This document shows positions 5,934 through 6,525 of a stretch of 6,525 nt of DNA, piece by piece; within the stretch, counting starts at the first letter, position 1; each line of letters opens with the position of its first letter. The notes below the pieces were generated by a model. That model worked only from the letters and a program-made list of their open reading frames with translations. It ran no database searches and was not told the origin of the DNA. The position numbers were made by a program, and so were the translations under genes. Source of the DNA: Candidatus Limimorpha equi (GTDB lineage Bacteria > Bacteroidota > Bacteroidia > Bacteroidales > F082); the NCBI GenBank assembly GCA_018065885.1, contig JAGHSL010000177.1:1-6525 (forward strand). Reading direction: 5' to 3'.

Positions 5934-6525
5934 GACTGCTTGATAATAAGACATTTAATGGTACTTGCCACATCCTTGCCGCGGTCGGTGGTGTCCTCGA
6001 CGGCCTGGGCGATTTCCTTGTATTTCAGCAGTTCGATTTCGTCTTTCTCGTTACTGAAAAGGTAGGAAACGTAATCGCCGTAGATATCGTCAACGAGATG
6101 CTCAATGTTGACGACTTTTGTGCATAATTCACTGATTTTCGCCTGATTGCTATTCAGTCCTTCAAGCAATTTGAAAACCTCAATCAGAATGTTGGCGTCT
6201 TCCACGATGCTGTCGACGATTTCCCTGATCTGTTTGTCAATCTTCTTGGGATTGTACATCAGGATGGTTTTAGCCGAGTGGTTGATGAAATCAAGGAAAG
6301 TGTCGAGCGACATGGCCAAGGCGTTCATGTCTTCGCGGTCGAAAGGCGTCACGAAAGCCTCGTTGAGTTCGACATAAAAATCACGCAACAATTCGTCTCC
6401 GGTGGTCTCCTGCTTCTTGACCATACGGGTGAGGAGCTTGCGTTCCTCAGCGTCTTCCGACTTGATAAGTTCCTGCAAATACTTGGCTGCAACTTGCGCA
6501 GTTTCAGCCTGTTTGATGTAAGTTG
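5930..6525 (-). CDS. DUF47 (PhoU-like) protein, N-terminus beyond window
   Basis: The minus strand is open from the right window edge to TGA at 5930-5932, showing 197 residues. Aligned by eye with the other DUF47 protein in this window, YIKQAETAQVAAKYL here matches YIQQAENIEKAAKLL there, so only about 20 N-terminal residues are outside the window. A TTG at 6478 could be mistaken for a start, but the homology continues upstream of it. Later motifs are QETTGDELLRDFY, TPFDREDMNALAMSLDTFLD and EHLVDDIYGDY, the PhoU-like acidic motifs. The product is presumably a cytoplasmic helical partner or regulator of the PiT transporter, whose ATG overlaps this stop codon. Because the true start is not in the window, neither the promoter of the operon nor its control can be read here. 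Confidence 0.92.
   Translation of the reverse strand, partial: TYIKQAETAQVAAKYLQELIKSEDAEERKLLTRMVKKQETTGDELLRDFYVELNEAFVTPFDREDMNALAMSLDTFLDFINHSAKTILMYNPKKIDKQIREIVDSIVEDANILIEVFKLLEGLNSNQAKISELCTKVVNIEHLVDDIYGDYVSYLFSNEKDEIELLKYKEIAQAVEDTTDRGKDVASTIKCLIIKQS

Overview
All genes seen here read on the minus strand, so transcription runs from the right end of the window to the left. The window looks like a Bacteroidales-type (Bacteroidota) chromosome. That assignment is an inference from protein style (PncB, PiT and DUF47 sequences, a RhuM protein), from starts preceded by A-rich leaders rather than Shine-Dalgarno sites, and from compact gene spacing. No rRNA, tRNA, CRISPR array or insertion sequence was recognised.

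Right part (about 2999-6525), moderate GC: a tight housekeeping operon. In transcription order it holds a DUF47/PhoU-like protein (5' end cut by the window edge), a PiT-family inorganic phosphate transporter joined to it by an ATGA overlap, a second full-length DUF47 protein 3 bases later, and nicotinate phosphoribosyltransferase PncB 13 bases after that. The DUF47-PiT-DUF47 arrangement suggests a phosphate importer with two accessory regulators. PncB, which uses PRPP and releases phosphate and pyrophosphate, is probably co-transcribed.

Middle (about 660-2860), clearly AT-rich: a two-gene cassette. The first gene encodes a 415-residue ComEC-like metallo-beta-lactamase-fold hydrolase with an unusual six-cysteine insert just before its HxHxDH motif. 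The second encodes a 295-residue protein I do not recognise, with one strongly hydrophobic segment and a beta-rich C-terminal half. Sampled lines count about 30% GC here (1021-1080, 18 of 60) against about 53% in pncB (3061-3120, 32 of 60), which points to horizontal acquisition. This pair is the best candidate in the window for an undescribed system, possibly a defence module.

Edges of the cassette: between pncB and the MBL gene lies an open 41-codon stretch without a start, which reads like the broken 3' end of a lost gene. On the other side, a 30-codon ORF overlaps (ATGA) the start of a RhuM-family gene that runs off the left end. RhuM genes often sit in type I restriction-modification loci, so the pair may lie at the remodelled edge of a defence island inserted downstream of the core gene pncB. 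No intergenic stretch exceeds 300 bases; the longest, 2858-2998, holds the remnant and the MBL ribosome binding site.
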